The position numbers were made by a program, and so were the translations under genes. The notes under the pieces are model-generated. The model saw only the letters and a program-made list of their open reading frames with translations. It did no database searches and was not told the DNA's origin. A stretch of 64,000 bases of DNA from Aaosphaeria pasadenensis. Lineage: Eukaryota > Ascomycota > Dothideomycetes > Pleosporales. The stretch is from NCBI GenBank assembly GCA_022813625.1, contig JAKLMB010000010.1:682001-746000 (forward strand), in the 5' to 3' direction. This document shows, piece by piece, positions 25,207-37,050 of this stretch; the stretch's first letter is position 1, and every line of letters begins with the position of its first letter.

Positions 25207-26401
25207 TGTAACATACGTGGAAAGAACGGGGCAGATGGGAACGACGTGACGAGCGCAGCTGCTTGAGATGAGAGAAAGAAGTGTTGTCTTGAACAACAAC
25301 ACGATATGGTAAATTGAGAACCGGCATACTCTGGACTCACTCATCGTAATACACATGATTTCACCACCGAAGCAGTCACTAAACTACACAACACAACACA
25401 ACAGCAAGTACACGATAGTCTCTAGGAATTCATATTGATGTTGATATTTGATATTGATACGACCATCCAGGCATCAAGGACGCCCAAAAAGGAGGTATAT
25501 TTCTTCTCGCACCTCTGCTAAACCAGTACCCTCAGGCGCCGGACCTCTCTCCCATGTTTCGTCGTCAAAGAGGAAAAATCCAAAGGTTAAAAAAACAAGA
25601 ACGCCCCAATGCTCCGCGATACCCATGGTTTTACGTTGGACTCCCGCGCGTGTGTCGTGTGTACATATATGCCAAGCCTGACGAAGAAGAGAGTTAACCT
25701 GACCGCCCGCCTGCCCGCCGATGATGATGTGCTGAACAATGGAAACAAAATGAGCCAAAAAGGAAAAGACCAAACTCCAGACCCTCGAATCTTGAAGAGT
25801 ATGAGTGCGTGTGTATATCCCCTGCTACCCACGAATGCAGACAATGATGAGCGAGCCGTTCAAAGACAGACGCGGCCAGTCGATGGCTGATAAGCCCCGC
25901 TATAACAATCAAGGTAACAAAGGAAAGGAACACCGAAAGACAGGTGCCACTCCGTCCCAGGGAAGACGTATTCAACCAATTCGCGCTCATGTACAAACAC
26001 ATGCGTCCCGCAAGAAAGAAGTCAAGGTCGAGCTGACCAAACCATGGCGGGAGAAAGGAAAAACAACAGTGGTGGCCATGTCGTGGAGAATACATACAAA
26101 ACAGCCCTGCGCCGTACCTAAGCGGCATGCAGAGATGTAGGAGTGAGAATCGAATTAAGCCGAGCGGACAGAAATCTATTGAGCGAGTGAATCCATGACA
26201 TGATCTCGCAGAATGACCAGTAAAGATACCAAGTAACGCCGTGCTCGTATGCCTGCTTTCCATAACCAAGTACTAGTATGGTACGATGTGAACAACGTGG
26301 ACGGATAGAATCAAAGCCTAGCGGGATCGACGTCGGACAAACGTCGTCGCTATTGGCGTGACAGATGAAGGGTCTAGAAGGGCGGTGGTGGGGTGGGCTA
26401 G

Positions 26402-29400
26402 CTACGACTCGTCCGTGGGTGGTAGTGGCTGCGCATCGTCACTAGGACTATCTTCGTAGTGAACATGCTTGCCCGAAATGGTTTCCGATCGGGAAACCTT
26501 CTCTTCTTCCTGGGCTTGCAGCAACCTCTCTTGTTCTTCTGGAATCTTGTTCTCCTCGTCGCCTGCAGTTGCATCATCGATGATAGCAGAATCCCCAGTG
26601 ACGTTCGCAATCTCGGGCGGATTGGACTGGATGGGTGCGCCAGATGGCGCTGTAGACGCTTCTTCCGTGCTCTTCTGCCCTTTGTGGAACCATCCGCCTC
26701 GCTCCCACTGTCCAGCTTCGTAGAGACAGTCTTCGCGAGTGGGAGTGTCGACAATGGCGGTCATCAATTTTGATAGACGATCGAACATGATGGGCTTCAG
26801 AATCCAAGCATCGAAACCCGCAAGGACATACGTCTCTCTCTCCCTCTCCACAAGGGAGGCCGACACAGCGATGATGGGAACTCGACCGCATAGTTTGGCG
26901 CGAGCGGAAATCTTCCCAGTGTGAGTCTTCTCGAACGAGCGAATCATTTTTGTGGAAGTGAGTCCGTCAACAATGGGCATCTGGGAGCAAGTTAGACCTC
27001 GCCTATAGGACTGATTAGAATCTCACTTACTTGCATATCCATCAGGACGACATCGAAGCCCTGTGGATCCTCACAGAATGCGCTTGCACACTCTTCTCCA
27101 TTGATGGTAAGGAAAACTTGGTGACCTTTCTTCTCGAGCCTCTTCTTGATGATCCTACTGTTTACCGGATCATCTTCTGCGACCAGAACCCGAAGATGCT
27201 CGGGGCTTGAGCTTTCGGGCTGGGCCTCGATTTTCGCCGGCTCGTCATGAATCTGTCCCAATATCATGCCTTGCGGGGGTTTTGTCGAAATAGGGGAGCC
27301 TATTTCGTCAGGGACCTTGATGGCTCTGACTGGATGCCCGGAGTCAGCTACGGATTGTTGCCCAGGTAAGTCCTTTGGTAATGAATGACGGTGCGTGATG
27401 ACTCGTTCGCTCTCAACTGCTTCGAGGCTCCTTGATCTCGTGCGGACTGGAGACGTTGGCGCACTGTGCTCTCGACTGTTTCGTTTGGAGAGGGTCGGTC
27501 TCAGAGATTTCGAGCTCATACTACGCTCACTCGAAGGCCGCGACTGCCCCACAAGGTGCGGCTCTTGGATTGCTTCTATCAATCTGTCGACGTCGCTCCT
27601 CTGGCTCCTGCCGCTCTTTCCACTCTTTCCACTCATTGCACTCTGGAGGCTACGCAGGCTTTTCGTACTCGTCAGGCTCTTTTGGCTCGTCAGACTCTCC
27701 ATGCTCTCTTTCCTCGCCACTTTGCTACTACCGCCGTCAGAGTCATTGCGCGACAGGCTTGGGGCAATGAGCATCCTCTCCCCGTCCTCTGGGACGGGGC
27801 TCGAACTGGACTCTCCTTGTGGTGTAAGACTGCCCGGGGATGAAGTAGCTTGTTCTTCGGCGTTCTGTACGTCAGAGTCGGGAATTTCGAACGGAAATTG
27901 AATCACGAAGCGGGAGCCCTTCCCCTCTTCGGATTTGAGGCGTAGCTGTCCATTCATATTGCCGATGATGCGAGCCACCAGCGCAAGGCCGAGACCCAGT
28001 GTAGGGGGCTCGCCCTTCTCGCCTTGCTTGGGAGTTGGAGCGATAGCATCTTCCAACAAGCCAGCCGGTTCGGATTGCACCTGCTCAAGTTCGTTGAAAA
28101 GCTTATCCAGAGTCTCTGAGTTCATGCCAACGCCTGTGTCTGTCACAGCAACTTCGATGTCCACGCGATCCGGGCTCGGCTTGGACGCAACGTACATCTC
28201 AACCTTGATACCCCCTTCAGTAGTGTTTTGTATCGCATTGGCGGTGATGTTAGAAATTGCTTGCCGAACACGTCGCTGATCTCCAATGACGTGTGGGGGT
28301 AGTTCTGGATACTCAATCACGTCGTAGGCGATGTTCTTGCGTCGAGCATCTCCCTGGAACATATCGGTGGCCTCTTTCAGGGTGGCGCGCAGGTCGAACG
28401 TTTCTCCCTTGATCAGTGGGACACCTTCTTCTGTTTTGGTGAGATCAAGGAGATCGTTGATTACATAGATGAGTGATTTCGAAGCGGAGTGTGATCTTGA
28501 TAGGTTTTCTCTTGTTTCATTGTCCAGTGATCCCTCGAGTGCGATTTCCAGGTAGTTGATGATGGCGTTGAGAGGTGTACGGACTTCGTGTGCCGAATTC
28601 GCCAACAACAGGCGCGTGAGCTGGCTGCTCTGCAAGGCCGCCTCTTTCTGCCGCCAAACCTCGATGAACTTTCCGTACACGAGACACAAAACCGCAGCAG
28701 TCTCTATTTCTTCTTCAGACCACTCTCGGCACATGCCGACCACTGTCTCGGACCATGTCTTGAAACTTGTTCGAGGCTCCAAGTAGCCCTCTGTGCCTTC
28801 TTTGATGAACTTTTCGTACGGATTGCCAGCCCATTTCACCTCCTTCAACTGCCCTTTACGGAAGAAAACGATGAAGTCGCTACCTCCGACTGAAAGTGGC
28901 ACTATGAGCAACCCAGCAATGACCTGGAATCCTGGTGGGTATCGTAAATCGGGAAAATCTTGGGAGATGTTGGTCGATGTCATCACGGCTTCGATCTTTC
29001 GCATCTTCAGATACTCTAGCATGGCCAAAGCCTCTTGCGACTGTTCGAGCTTTCCGAGGAATTTCGTCTCATCTCTAATGGAGAGAAGGCCAAAGTCGGC
29101 ATTGAAGAGTTTCAGAAGATCGTCTGAGGAAGCTATGATATAGCCGGATGGATTGTGTTGAGTCGGAACTGTATTGATCAGCTTCCTAGCCTGCAACCTC
29201 GAAGCATATGACAATCTTTCGATGTTTCTAGATGCAGTATCGCCAACCAATCGACACATCTTCCGTATCGGAAAAGACACGCGCATTCCCTTGCCACCGT
29301 AGGAATGGCACGCAATGAGGCCCCATAGCTCGTTGAAGGCGTTTATTGATATTGACATGGATGATCGCACTGCCATGTTCCCGAGATACTTCAGATGGAT

Positions 29401-31065
29401 TGGTGACATTGCGCGGAGGTAGGAATGTGTCAGATCGAGAGGTGTCTCTAGATCCTCGGGAGTTCGACAGACAAGTCTGGCGGTTTCTAGATCTCGATCG
29501 TATAGCATGCGCACCCTGTTCAGCTTGTACAGCTCTCTGGCCTGCTTTGGAATGTCAGATGCCGGAAAATTAAGGCCTTTGTATAAATCCTTGGTCGCTC
29601 GCGGATCCACAAGCTCCGTAACGACCCGACCGTTGAAGGTTTGGTCGAATTGATATATCATCACGCGATGGAAACCAGTGAGCTCTTTTACCACGCCAAC
29701 TAATACCCTGAGAAATGTTTCGAGATTCGCTGCTGCTGCGAGTTGTTCCTGCACCTGTGACATGATGTTGAAGACTTCCATTGCAGCCGCCTCGCCCTTC
29801 CTTTTCCTGGCACTTCTCAGCACTCTCAGTGGTCTACTCTTGTTTTCCGTGCTCTCCAAAAATTCTTCGGGAGTGGGTTCACTGTTGAGCGTGTCCTCGG
29901 GAAGCTCCGGCGTCATATCGTTCGGAGGTACAAGAGGATGTAGTTGGTCGTCCTCGATTTCAAACTCGCAGATGATGAGGCCAGGATTGGCTGGGTTTTG
30001 GTGTATCGCGCACCATAATTTCGAGCGTGTCTTGCCGATCTTTAATGTTAGAGTGAAAACCTCTGGTCCATTACTCGCCACATCAGCATCTTCATCCTTG
30101 ATGAAATCGATATGGTCGATGAGATTGTCTGCTTGCTCCTCGCCCAGGATGTCCGTGAAACTCTCCAGAGCGAACAACTCTCTCGGCGATCGCCCCAATA
30201 CTCGCATCGAGTTCTCGCTGGCAATGCGAACTGGTAGGACCCCCGCTTCGGCAGTGTCCTCCAGGGCGACCAATACACCGAAACCCTGCACTGCGCCTGG
30301 AAGATGTATTGGCTCGTCCTCGCACCGTTGCAGGGCGTCGCCATCTCGGCCTGTGATTACAGCGTGACCGCCCTCCGTCATGACATGTTTGAACCTGTGG
30401 GTGATCAAGGGCCCAGGATCGCCCAGACTGCTCGCCACGCTCTTTGCAGAAGATTCAGCGCCAACTGTCGGAACATTATCCTGACATACAGACGACGGAC
30501 GGCTGTTGTCCCCACCACCTCCCGTAATCACATCATTGAAGAAATGCGCTGGTAACCGTGGCGCGCCCAATTTCATGCCATCCTTCTTTTCTCGCGGCGG
30601 GGTCGGGTCTGGTGCAGACGGTGTCTCTTCAGCGTGCGGAGTTGATGCCGAGATGGATCGAATTGGGAGTCGTGAGGACCATGACGATGCTGAGGCGGAG
30701 GAGCCTTGGGAGGGCCGCCGTGCCTCGCTCGGTATGCGAGATTCGCTGATCTTCGAGTAAGGGTGGAAGTAGTCGCCTTGCGGGCGCTGCGAAGGCGTTG
30801 GTGTAGGGTCTACCGATACGACGCTTCGGACGGGGAAGACACGATCTGTGGCGGACGGACTGAGCGCCGAACCTTCTGAGGGGGACATGACTGCGGAGGA
30901 GGATGGCATGGACGCAAGTGGGGAAGACCACATCTTGGTGTTCTCCTGGGTGGGCGAGGTTGGGGATCGCTCTGGGCCAGGTCCGCGACCGGGAGCGAAG
31001 TCGATGGTGGAAGTCTCATTTTCGAGACCCGATCGAGACGGTGGACGTTCTTGATCTGAAGACAT
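26402..31065 (-). CDS. fphA: Fungal phytochrome hybrid histidine kinase
   Basis: Two exons, 27031-31065 and 26402-26980 (donor GTAAGT, 50-nt intron), encode 1537 residues. The first 240 are Ser/Pro-rich and disordered. Cys248 in RCEDEPIH matches the biliverdin-attachment Cys of bacterial and fungal phytochromes. A PAS-like region follows to about 390, then a GAF domain (about 435-630, with FPASDIP and RAMSPIHLKYL) and a PHY domain with the tongue motif EPRTSF. HisKA carries the phospho-acceptor His826 (NSAHEVRTPLN). The HATPase domain has VTDTGVGM and GLGLALV. After a Ser-rich linker comes a receiver domain from about 1291 with acidic pair Asp1298/1299, phospho-Asp1343 and Lys1407. All phosphorelay residues are present, so it should act as a red/far-red light-regulated histidine kinase. 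The intron splits the receiver two residues after the phospho-Asp, between MDMQ and MPIVDG. The final 120 residues are acidic and disordered. Confidence 0.96.
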
Positions 31066-34000
31066 GAAGGCTGCGCTTCAGCTTCTCTCCGGAGAGAAGT
31101 GAGCGCAAACGGTAGGAATGGGGAGGCGGGAAGGGCCAAGATTGGAGGGGAGGGTGTGGGATCGAATTGAGGTCGCGACCACGATGTTTCGCGCACACAA
31201 AGAAGCTACGAGTCCATGGATATGCGAGGTGGTTGCGTATGACGTTTGTTGTGTGTCGGAGCGGCGCACAGGTTTCCTGGCATCCACTAATATGAATGCC
31301 CCCACGAAACTTGGCCTGTCCTGGGAGTGAAATGGATGCTGCAGTCGCTTGGCTATGCAGGGTAAAAAGCCGATGTACGAATCCGTCGGAGGCGATTCGA
31401 GGCGGAATTGAGGCCAGGTCGGGGGTCTCTTGAATCTGTTGCTCAATGAGAGGCGATGTGCGTATATGAGGTATCAGTGTCGGCGGTCGGGAGGAGGAGG
31501 GGCGAGGTGTGGCGGGATGGGACTGGTGTGGGGTCCGTGTCGCATGCAAATGTGAGAAAATAGGATTCGGATATCGGGTGGAGAAGAGGATCGAGGTGAT
31601 GAGGTAAAGAAGTAGGAGAGGTACTCCGTAGAGAGAGTTGGAGGGAGGAAAGGAGGTTGAGTAGGAGAAGAGGAGAGAGAGAAGGAGAAGCAGACGGAGG
31701 ATGTAGTAGTGGTGGTGTTGGAGTGTGGAGGTAATAATGATATCTAGCAGAATCGGTAATGGCGGTGGTTGTCGGCGGCGGAAGTAGTGAATAGCAAGCA
31801 GCGAACCGTTATTTCCACTGACGATAGCGCGAGAAGCGAAGGAAACTTGGGCTGCTTAGAACAGTTAGAGTGGGCTCCCTGTCAGGGCAGTTGGAGTCAA
31901 GATATGAGCAAGGCCAAAAGGAGGCGACTATACAGTCGTGGTAGTGGAGAGGAGGTAGGTGGGTAGGTGTAGGGTAGGCTGGTGACGAGGATGATGATGC
32001 TGATGATGTTGTGGATTTGAATGTGGATATGGAGGGAGGAGGGGAGGAGAGTGAATGGGTGAGTGTGGGCGGCGAGGCGAATGAGAATGATGAGGCAATA
32101 GGATGGGGAAGGAACGACACACAAGAGGGTCGATGGGTTTACTCACTAAACTACGAATAGGTAGACAAGGACAAGGTCAGGGACAAGGAAGGAAAGAGGG
32201 AAGGTACGGCAGAGAATGGATTGGAACGGAGATTTCTCAAAGCACGGTAGAAGGCAGGATAGTATTTGCTAGGTTGGAGCGAGCTATGTCGTAGTACCGC
32301 AGAACGGAAATATGTAGAGAAAAGATGGTAAGAGATGGCCAGAGAAGGAAGAGAGAGAAGGAGATGCGAGTGGAGCATCAGAAGACTACGAGGAGGGGTG
32401 GAACACGGTAGGATCTACGAGCAGTCCCTTGTAACTGTGTACTAGAGATGGAAGAGAATAGACAGAGAGGGATCTTGTGAGTTTTCCAAGAGAGTTGCAC
32501 AGTAAGAAACCAGATTGATGTGGCTCATGAATGTCGATCTCCCATGAGGGCCGATGGTCATGTAGCATGCTGCATGTTGGTAGGCGATCGACACTATGGA
32601 TACCACACACGGGAAGGGGGATTAGCGCAAGACGGCTCCTTCATTGGCTCATTGGTTTGGACAGTGGTTGCCCGCCCGTGTCCTGAATGAGTGGGAGAAC
32701 TGTGGGCGATGGAATGAAATACACGGAGACACCGTAACATATCTGCTTGGCATCATATAAATTGTCAGTTGGGACAAGTATGTATGTGTGCACTCGATGT
32801 ATACGTCTGATGAAGTATATGATGAGGGATGGTGGTTAATTGGTGAGATGTGGGCGATGTGGGTTGGTAGCGATGAAAAGGATAATCAGGGTCTTCTCCC
32901 CCCCCTCGAATGATGGGATGATGGAAAATCGGTACCTCGATGGTGGTAAATGGTAAATGTGGGAAATGTGGTTGCGGTGGAGGCGGAGATTGGGGGACTC
33001 GGCCGACACTCTATGAGGATTTCTCAATCGAAATGTGAAAATTCGATCCAACATTCGATTACATAATACTCTCAGTATTGTCCAAAACTAGTTTAGCGTA
33101 TTCAAGAGTTCACTGTAGCTACCTGCCAGTTAATAGTCTCAAAACATGTATCATTCATTCATTCATTCATTCATTGAGTGCACAAAATACTACGAGTAAC
33201 TGCAGCCATTACCTCTGAATGAAAACCAAGGGTTTCGGTCTCGGTCAAATTGAATTGTCGGAGATCCATTCATTCCAATATTCAGGGTCATATCTTTACC
33301 AGAACTGGAGCATCAAGGACGATCGGCTGAGCCACCCTCGCCACTTCATCAACGCCACAACGACAAAGTCACCCCACATTCTTGCCCTATCTCGCCTTGT
33401 CTTGTGGAGTCTTCACAAGTCATTACTCGCAAGTTTCTCTGCACAAGGTATTAGCCTTCAGCGATTGCGTATGTCTTTTCTTATTTTCTTCAGGGTCCTA
33501 CCTCAGTGGCGTTGTTGATTATCACCGACCACCTCCGATCACAAGTTTTTGACGTCATCGGACGGAAGAGGATAATCTAATCCTCCGAACCCTTTCTCTC
33601 TTCACCTTGTCAGTGCATAGTGATCCCTACCAGTAGGGACCTTGTCCATTCATACTAAATAAGATCATGTATTATGAGATCAGACACGTTGCGTATCAAC
33701 GTTCTGCCTGTCATGATACTCGCCTTCCTCGTCACCTCGTCATTCCACAGCGGTCCTACTCGTAAGAGGCGCACATGTAACTGCCAGTATCGGTATCAGC
33801 CGTATTAGGGTCAGGCTCCCAAGCTCACATGGATCATCCGCCCCCTCCACCATCATCACTGAACTCATCGTACAGCATTAGCCTGGTCACATGACTGCCA
33901 TTCTGACTGACAGGAATGCCATGCATCCGTTCAATTCATCGTCTTCAAGTTTTTTTTTCACTTATCCAATCCTCATTTCTATTCTCACCATGTCTCAACT

Positions 34001-35017
34001 GACACTCGCCATCCTGAACGAGGTGTGAGACATGATGCATCCAGCCCGTCGCCTCGGCTCGCTACATAGAACACCCACCACTATTGCACTAATAATCTAA
34101 CTCAAAGCCGGAATTAGTTGTAGGTGCGTGTCCTACATGTTTATGTGTCTCACGGAATTGCTCCGTACTGGACATACTTACCTCGTATCATCCCCGAGTA
34201 CAAATCAACCGCTTGCATGCTGCTACATGTTTCACAGTTTGACTCTGTTTCATGAGTACTTACTCTAGTTGGTAACTTTCATTGCATCTTCCATCGCATC
34301 ATGAATCCCTAGAACATAGAAATAACCATTGCCAAGCGCCATATCTGCCTTCTGTAACCCGTTGGCAGAAGAGCATTCTTTTACACGTGCAATGCTGCTT
34401 CACCGCTTTCAACCACTATCACCATACACAAACCTGGGTATACTTCCGATTACAGCTACAACTACCAGCAACTAAGTACAACTACTAGTATACATTTTCT
34501 GTACCCAATGAATCACCTGCAGTGTATGAACCAGTTATTCGATGTATATCTCGCTTTGACGGAGGCCGCCGTGTTGTAGCTCCTCCTCCTTGGGGCCGCG
34601 GACCTCCCTTTGACTGCCCGCTCTGTGACACACAAACGACGTTATTCAAAAACCATCAGGCCGCAAAACCAGCGACAACAGAGACAACAGAGCAGACAAC
34701 AACAATTAACAACACTCACCACCAACTCGTTGGCACCTCAGAGACTCCACTGCATGCATTGAAAACTGTCTGTTCCGCCAATCGCGCCGTTCCGAACACG
34801 CCGCCCACCGCCGCCCGACGCAGAACTCCTGCTCATACACGCACACCGCACTAGCCGTACTCCACCCAAACCGCCATCTCATCCCAACTTCTCCCTTTGC
34901 CTGCACTTCTATCAACATTTTCACAACCACCATAACCACCACCGCAACCTCAACTCTGACCGCACTATCTCTCTTCCCAGCGATCGCGTTCTTCCCCCGT
35001 ACATATTCCGCCACCCC
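31066..35017. other. Divergent intergenic region upstream of fphA and the flavoprotein gene
   Basis: No supported gene in 3.95 kb. The fphA side (31.1-32.4 kb) is purine-rich on the plus strand, hence pyrimidine-rich in the leader sense, and contains one TACTCCGTA motif at 31622. An ATTC microsatellite lies at 33151-33175. Confidence 0.5.
33151..33175. repeat. ATTC microsatellite
   Basis: Six tandem copies of the tetramer in non-coding DNA. Confidence 0.9.
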
Positions 35018-36754
35018 ATGCCGGCCAACGATCGCAATAGATCCCTCAACATCCTCGTCGCCGTCACCGACCCGTCCTCGCTCAAGTTCGGCGGCGGCAT
35101 CATCTCCCGCCTGCAGCGCGTCGACAATGTCTCCCTCAAGGTCATAGCCTGCTGCGATCTCCCCAGCTCCGCCCACATCAACGTCCCCTCCTGCCTGGAA
35201 AATGTCTGGCACCGGTACAAGAGCGACGAGTGCGCGAAGCCCGAGTGGCACGAAAGCTTCATGGACACCCGAGTCGCGGAATATTGCATGTGGGCCGATC
35301 TGCTGGTGCTGGCACCCCTCGACGCAGAGAACATAACGCGGATGCTGCACGGCTTCACCAACAACCTCCACCTCCAGATCCTGCGCAGCTGGGACGTCTC
35401 GAAGAAGATACTGCTCATCCCGGGCATGTCCACGCTCATGTGGGAGAATCCAATGTCGAAGAAGCAAATCAGCAAGATACGGCGGAAATGGAATTGGATC
35501 CGAGTGCTACCCCCATATCTCTGGACGTTCGACAGTCAAGGCCGGAAGAACCAAGCGTGGGAAGGTTCACGCGCCTTCAACGAATCCATCCAAACCCAGA
35601 TCGACCTCATGGCGGTCGGCGACCGGACGATAAGCCTCCCCATCGCACATCTCCCCACCCTCACGCCCACGAAAAGCAAAGGCCCACGCCTCCCCCCAGA
35701 ACTCTGGTCCATGATCCTAGAATTCACCGAAGACTGGGAACTCGCCGCGACCCTGAACATCCACACGACCCTCCCCATCCCCCCAGAATGGCGCCAATCC
35801 GCCAGCGAAGAGGGCCCCAAAACCCTCATGCAAAAGCTCGAATGGACCCTCCTCACCAGCACCTACTCCGAAATCTCCACCTTCTTCGACACCGACAAAC
35901 CCACGCGCATCTCCCGCCTCGGAATCGAAGTCATAATGCGCTTCGGCATGGTTCCCGTACTCCGCCACCTCGAATTCTACCACAAAGAACTCTTCTGGGG
36001 CACATTCGGCCACGCCTTCCTCCCGCACAAAGCCTCCGTATTCGGCAAGACGGAAATCCTCGAATACTGGCGCACCTCGCCCACCTTCCTCACGAAAGAA
36101 TACTCTCCGACCGCCATGGACAACGCCTCGCGCTCCGGCTCCATCCAAGCCCTCGAATGGTGGTACAACTCCGGCCTGCCCCTCAAATACACCGAAGCCG
36201 CCCTCGAGCAAGCCAGCTCCCAAGGCCACATCCAAGTCCTCAACTGGTGGAAACAACACTCCATGTACCGCTCTACCCCCACCACCCCTCCCTCCCCTTC
36301 TACCACATCCCCCTCTCCCGCCCAACAGCAAGACCTCCCCCTCAAAGTCGGCAAATCCATAATCTACGCCACGCAAGCCGGCAGCCTCCCCGCAGTCCAC
36401 TTCTGGGTCGAATCGAGCATCCCGTTCTCCCACGAGGATTCCATCGCGAAGCTAGCCTCCACCCACGGCCACACGCACGTCCTCGCCTACTGGCGCAAAC
36501 TGCGCGGCGAGAAAATGCTCTTCGACAACCAGGTCCTCGTGGGTCCCACCAAGATGGGCCACGCCGTCGTGCTGGAGTGGTGGAAGCGCAGCGGGCTGAG
36601 GGTCGAGTACAAGACGTGCGACATCGAGGAGGCGCTGGAGGATGGGGTCGAGGGGGAGAAAGGGGAGGGGGTGAGGAAGTGGTGGGCGCTTAATGGGTTG
36701 AATTTGGGGGTGGGGACGAGTGAGTGGATGAGGGTTAAGATTTTGGGGAGTTGA
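35018..36754 (+). CDS. PPC-decarboxylase-like flavoprotein fused to ankyrin-like repeats
   Basis: A single exon of 578 residues starting at the ATG at 35018. Residues about 10-185 match the flavoprotein (HFCD) fold of phosphopantothenoylcysteine decarboxylase/Hal3. WADLLVLAPLDAENITRM and the following FTNNL align with the FMN-binding core, and IPGMSTLMWENPMSKKQ with the normally catalytic PAMN segment. Three catalytic positions look lost: the active-site His before WADLL is replaced (VAEYCMW), Asn of PAMN is Ser, and no Cys occurs where the substrate clamp would be. Residues about 228-260 (LPPELWSMILEFTEDWELA) resemble an F-box-like or hydrophobic helix segment. From about 335 onward there are ankyrin-like repeats with the recurring core ALEWWYNSGL / VLNWWKQ / VLEWWKRSGL. 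The C-terminal repeats suggest protein binding. The gene is GC-rich with strong C-ending codon bias, so it is clearly expressed coding DNA. I infer a non-catalytic FMN-binding scaffold rather than a coenzyme A enzyme. Confidence 0.88.
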   Translation: MPANDRNRSLNILVAVTDPSSLKFGGGIISRLQRVDNVSLKVIACCDLPSSAHINVPSCLENVWHRYKSDECAKPEWHESFMDTRVAEYCMWADLLVLAPLDAENITRMLHGFTNNLHLQILRSWDVSKKILLIPGMSTLMWENPMSKKQISKIRRKWNWIRVLPPYLWTFDSQGRKNQAWEGSRAFNESIQTQIDLMAVGDRTISLPIAHLPTLTPTKSKGPRLPPELWSMILEFTEDWELAATLNIHTTLPIPPEWRQSASEEGPKTLMQKLEWTLLTSTYSEISTFFDTDKPTRISRLGIEVIMRFGMVPVLRHLEFYHKELFWGTFGHAFLPHKASVFGKTEILEYWRTSPTFLTKEYSPTAMDNASRSGSIQALEWWYNSGLPLKYTEAALEQASSQGHIQVLNWWKQHSMYRSTPTTPPSPSTTSPSPAQQQDLPLKVGKSIIYATQAGSLPAVHFWVESSIPFSHEDSIAKLASTHGHTHVLAYWRKLRGEKMLFDNQVLVGPTKMGHAVVLEWWKRSGLRVEYKTCDIEEALEDGVEGEKGEGVRKWWALNGLNLGVGTSEWMRVKILGS

Positions 36755-37050
36755 GGATACTGTTGATTGTATATAGACTGGTTGTTCGAGAAAAGGAATC
36801 TACCGCTGACGGAGGAAAGTTCCATGGGAAAAGGGGGGGATATCAAAAGTAAAGCGAAGTACCACTACGAATCTTCCCATTCGTATCCAAAAATAATCCA
36901 CCCGCGCTATTAATGAATGAATGAACGAATCTAAGAGTTTACTAACGACTGTGCCTTTTCTCTGCTTCCTTCCTGTTCCCCCGTTGATATCCGATTCATA
37001 CACTAGCGTAGGTACTGTTCATCCCTGATGGCAAATCCCAACCCAACACA

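Noticed and set aside
31016..31549. 177-codon minus-strand frame overlapping the fphA start
   Set aside because: It begins at TTG and lies out of frame across the fphA leader. It may contain upstream ATGs but is not a supported gene.
35230..36693. 487-codon plus-strand frame and 238-codon minus-strand frame inside the flavoprotein gene
   Set aside because: Both are His/Pro/Arg- or Gly/Glu-rich shadows of the GC-rich coding frame, which has the recognisable flavoprotein motifs.
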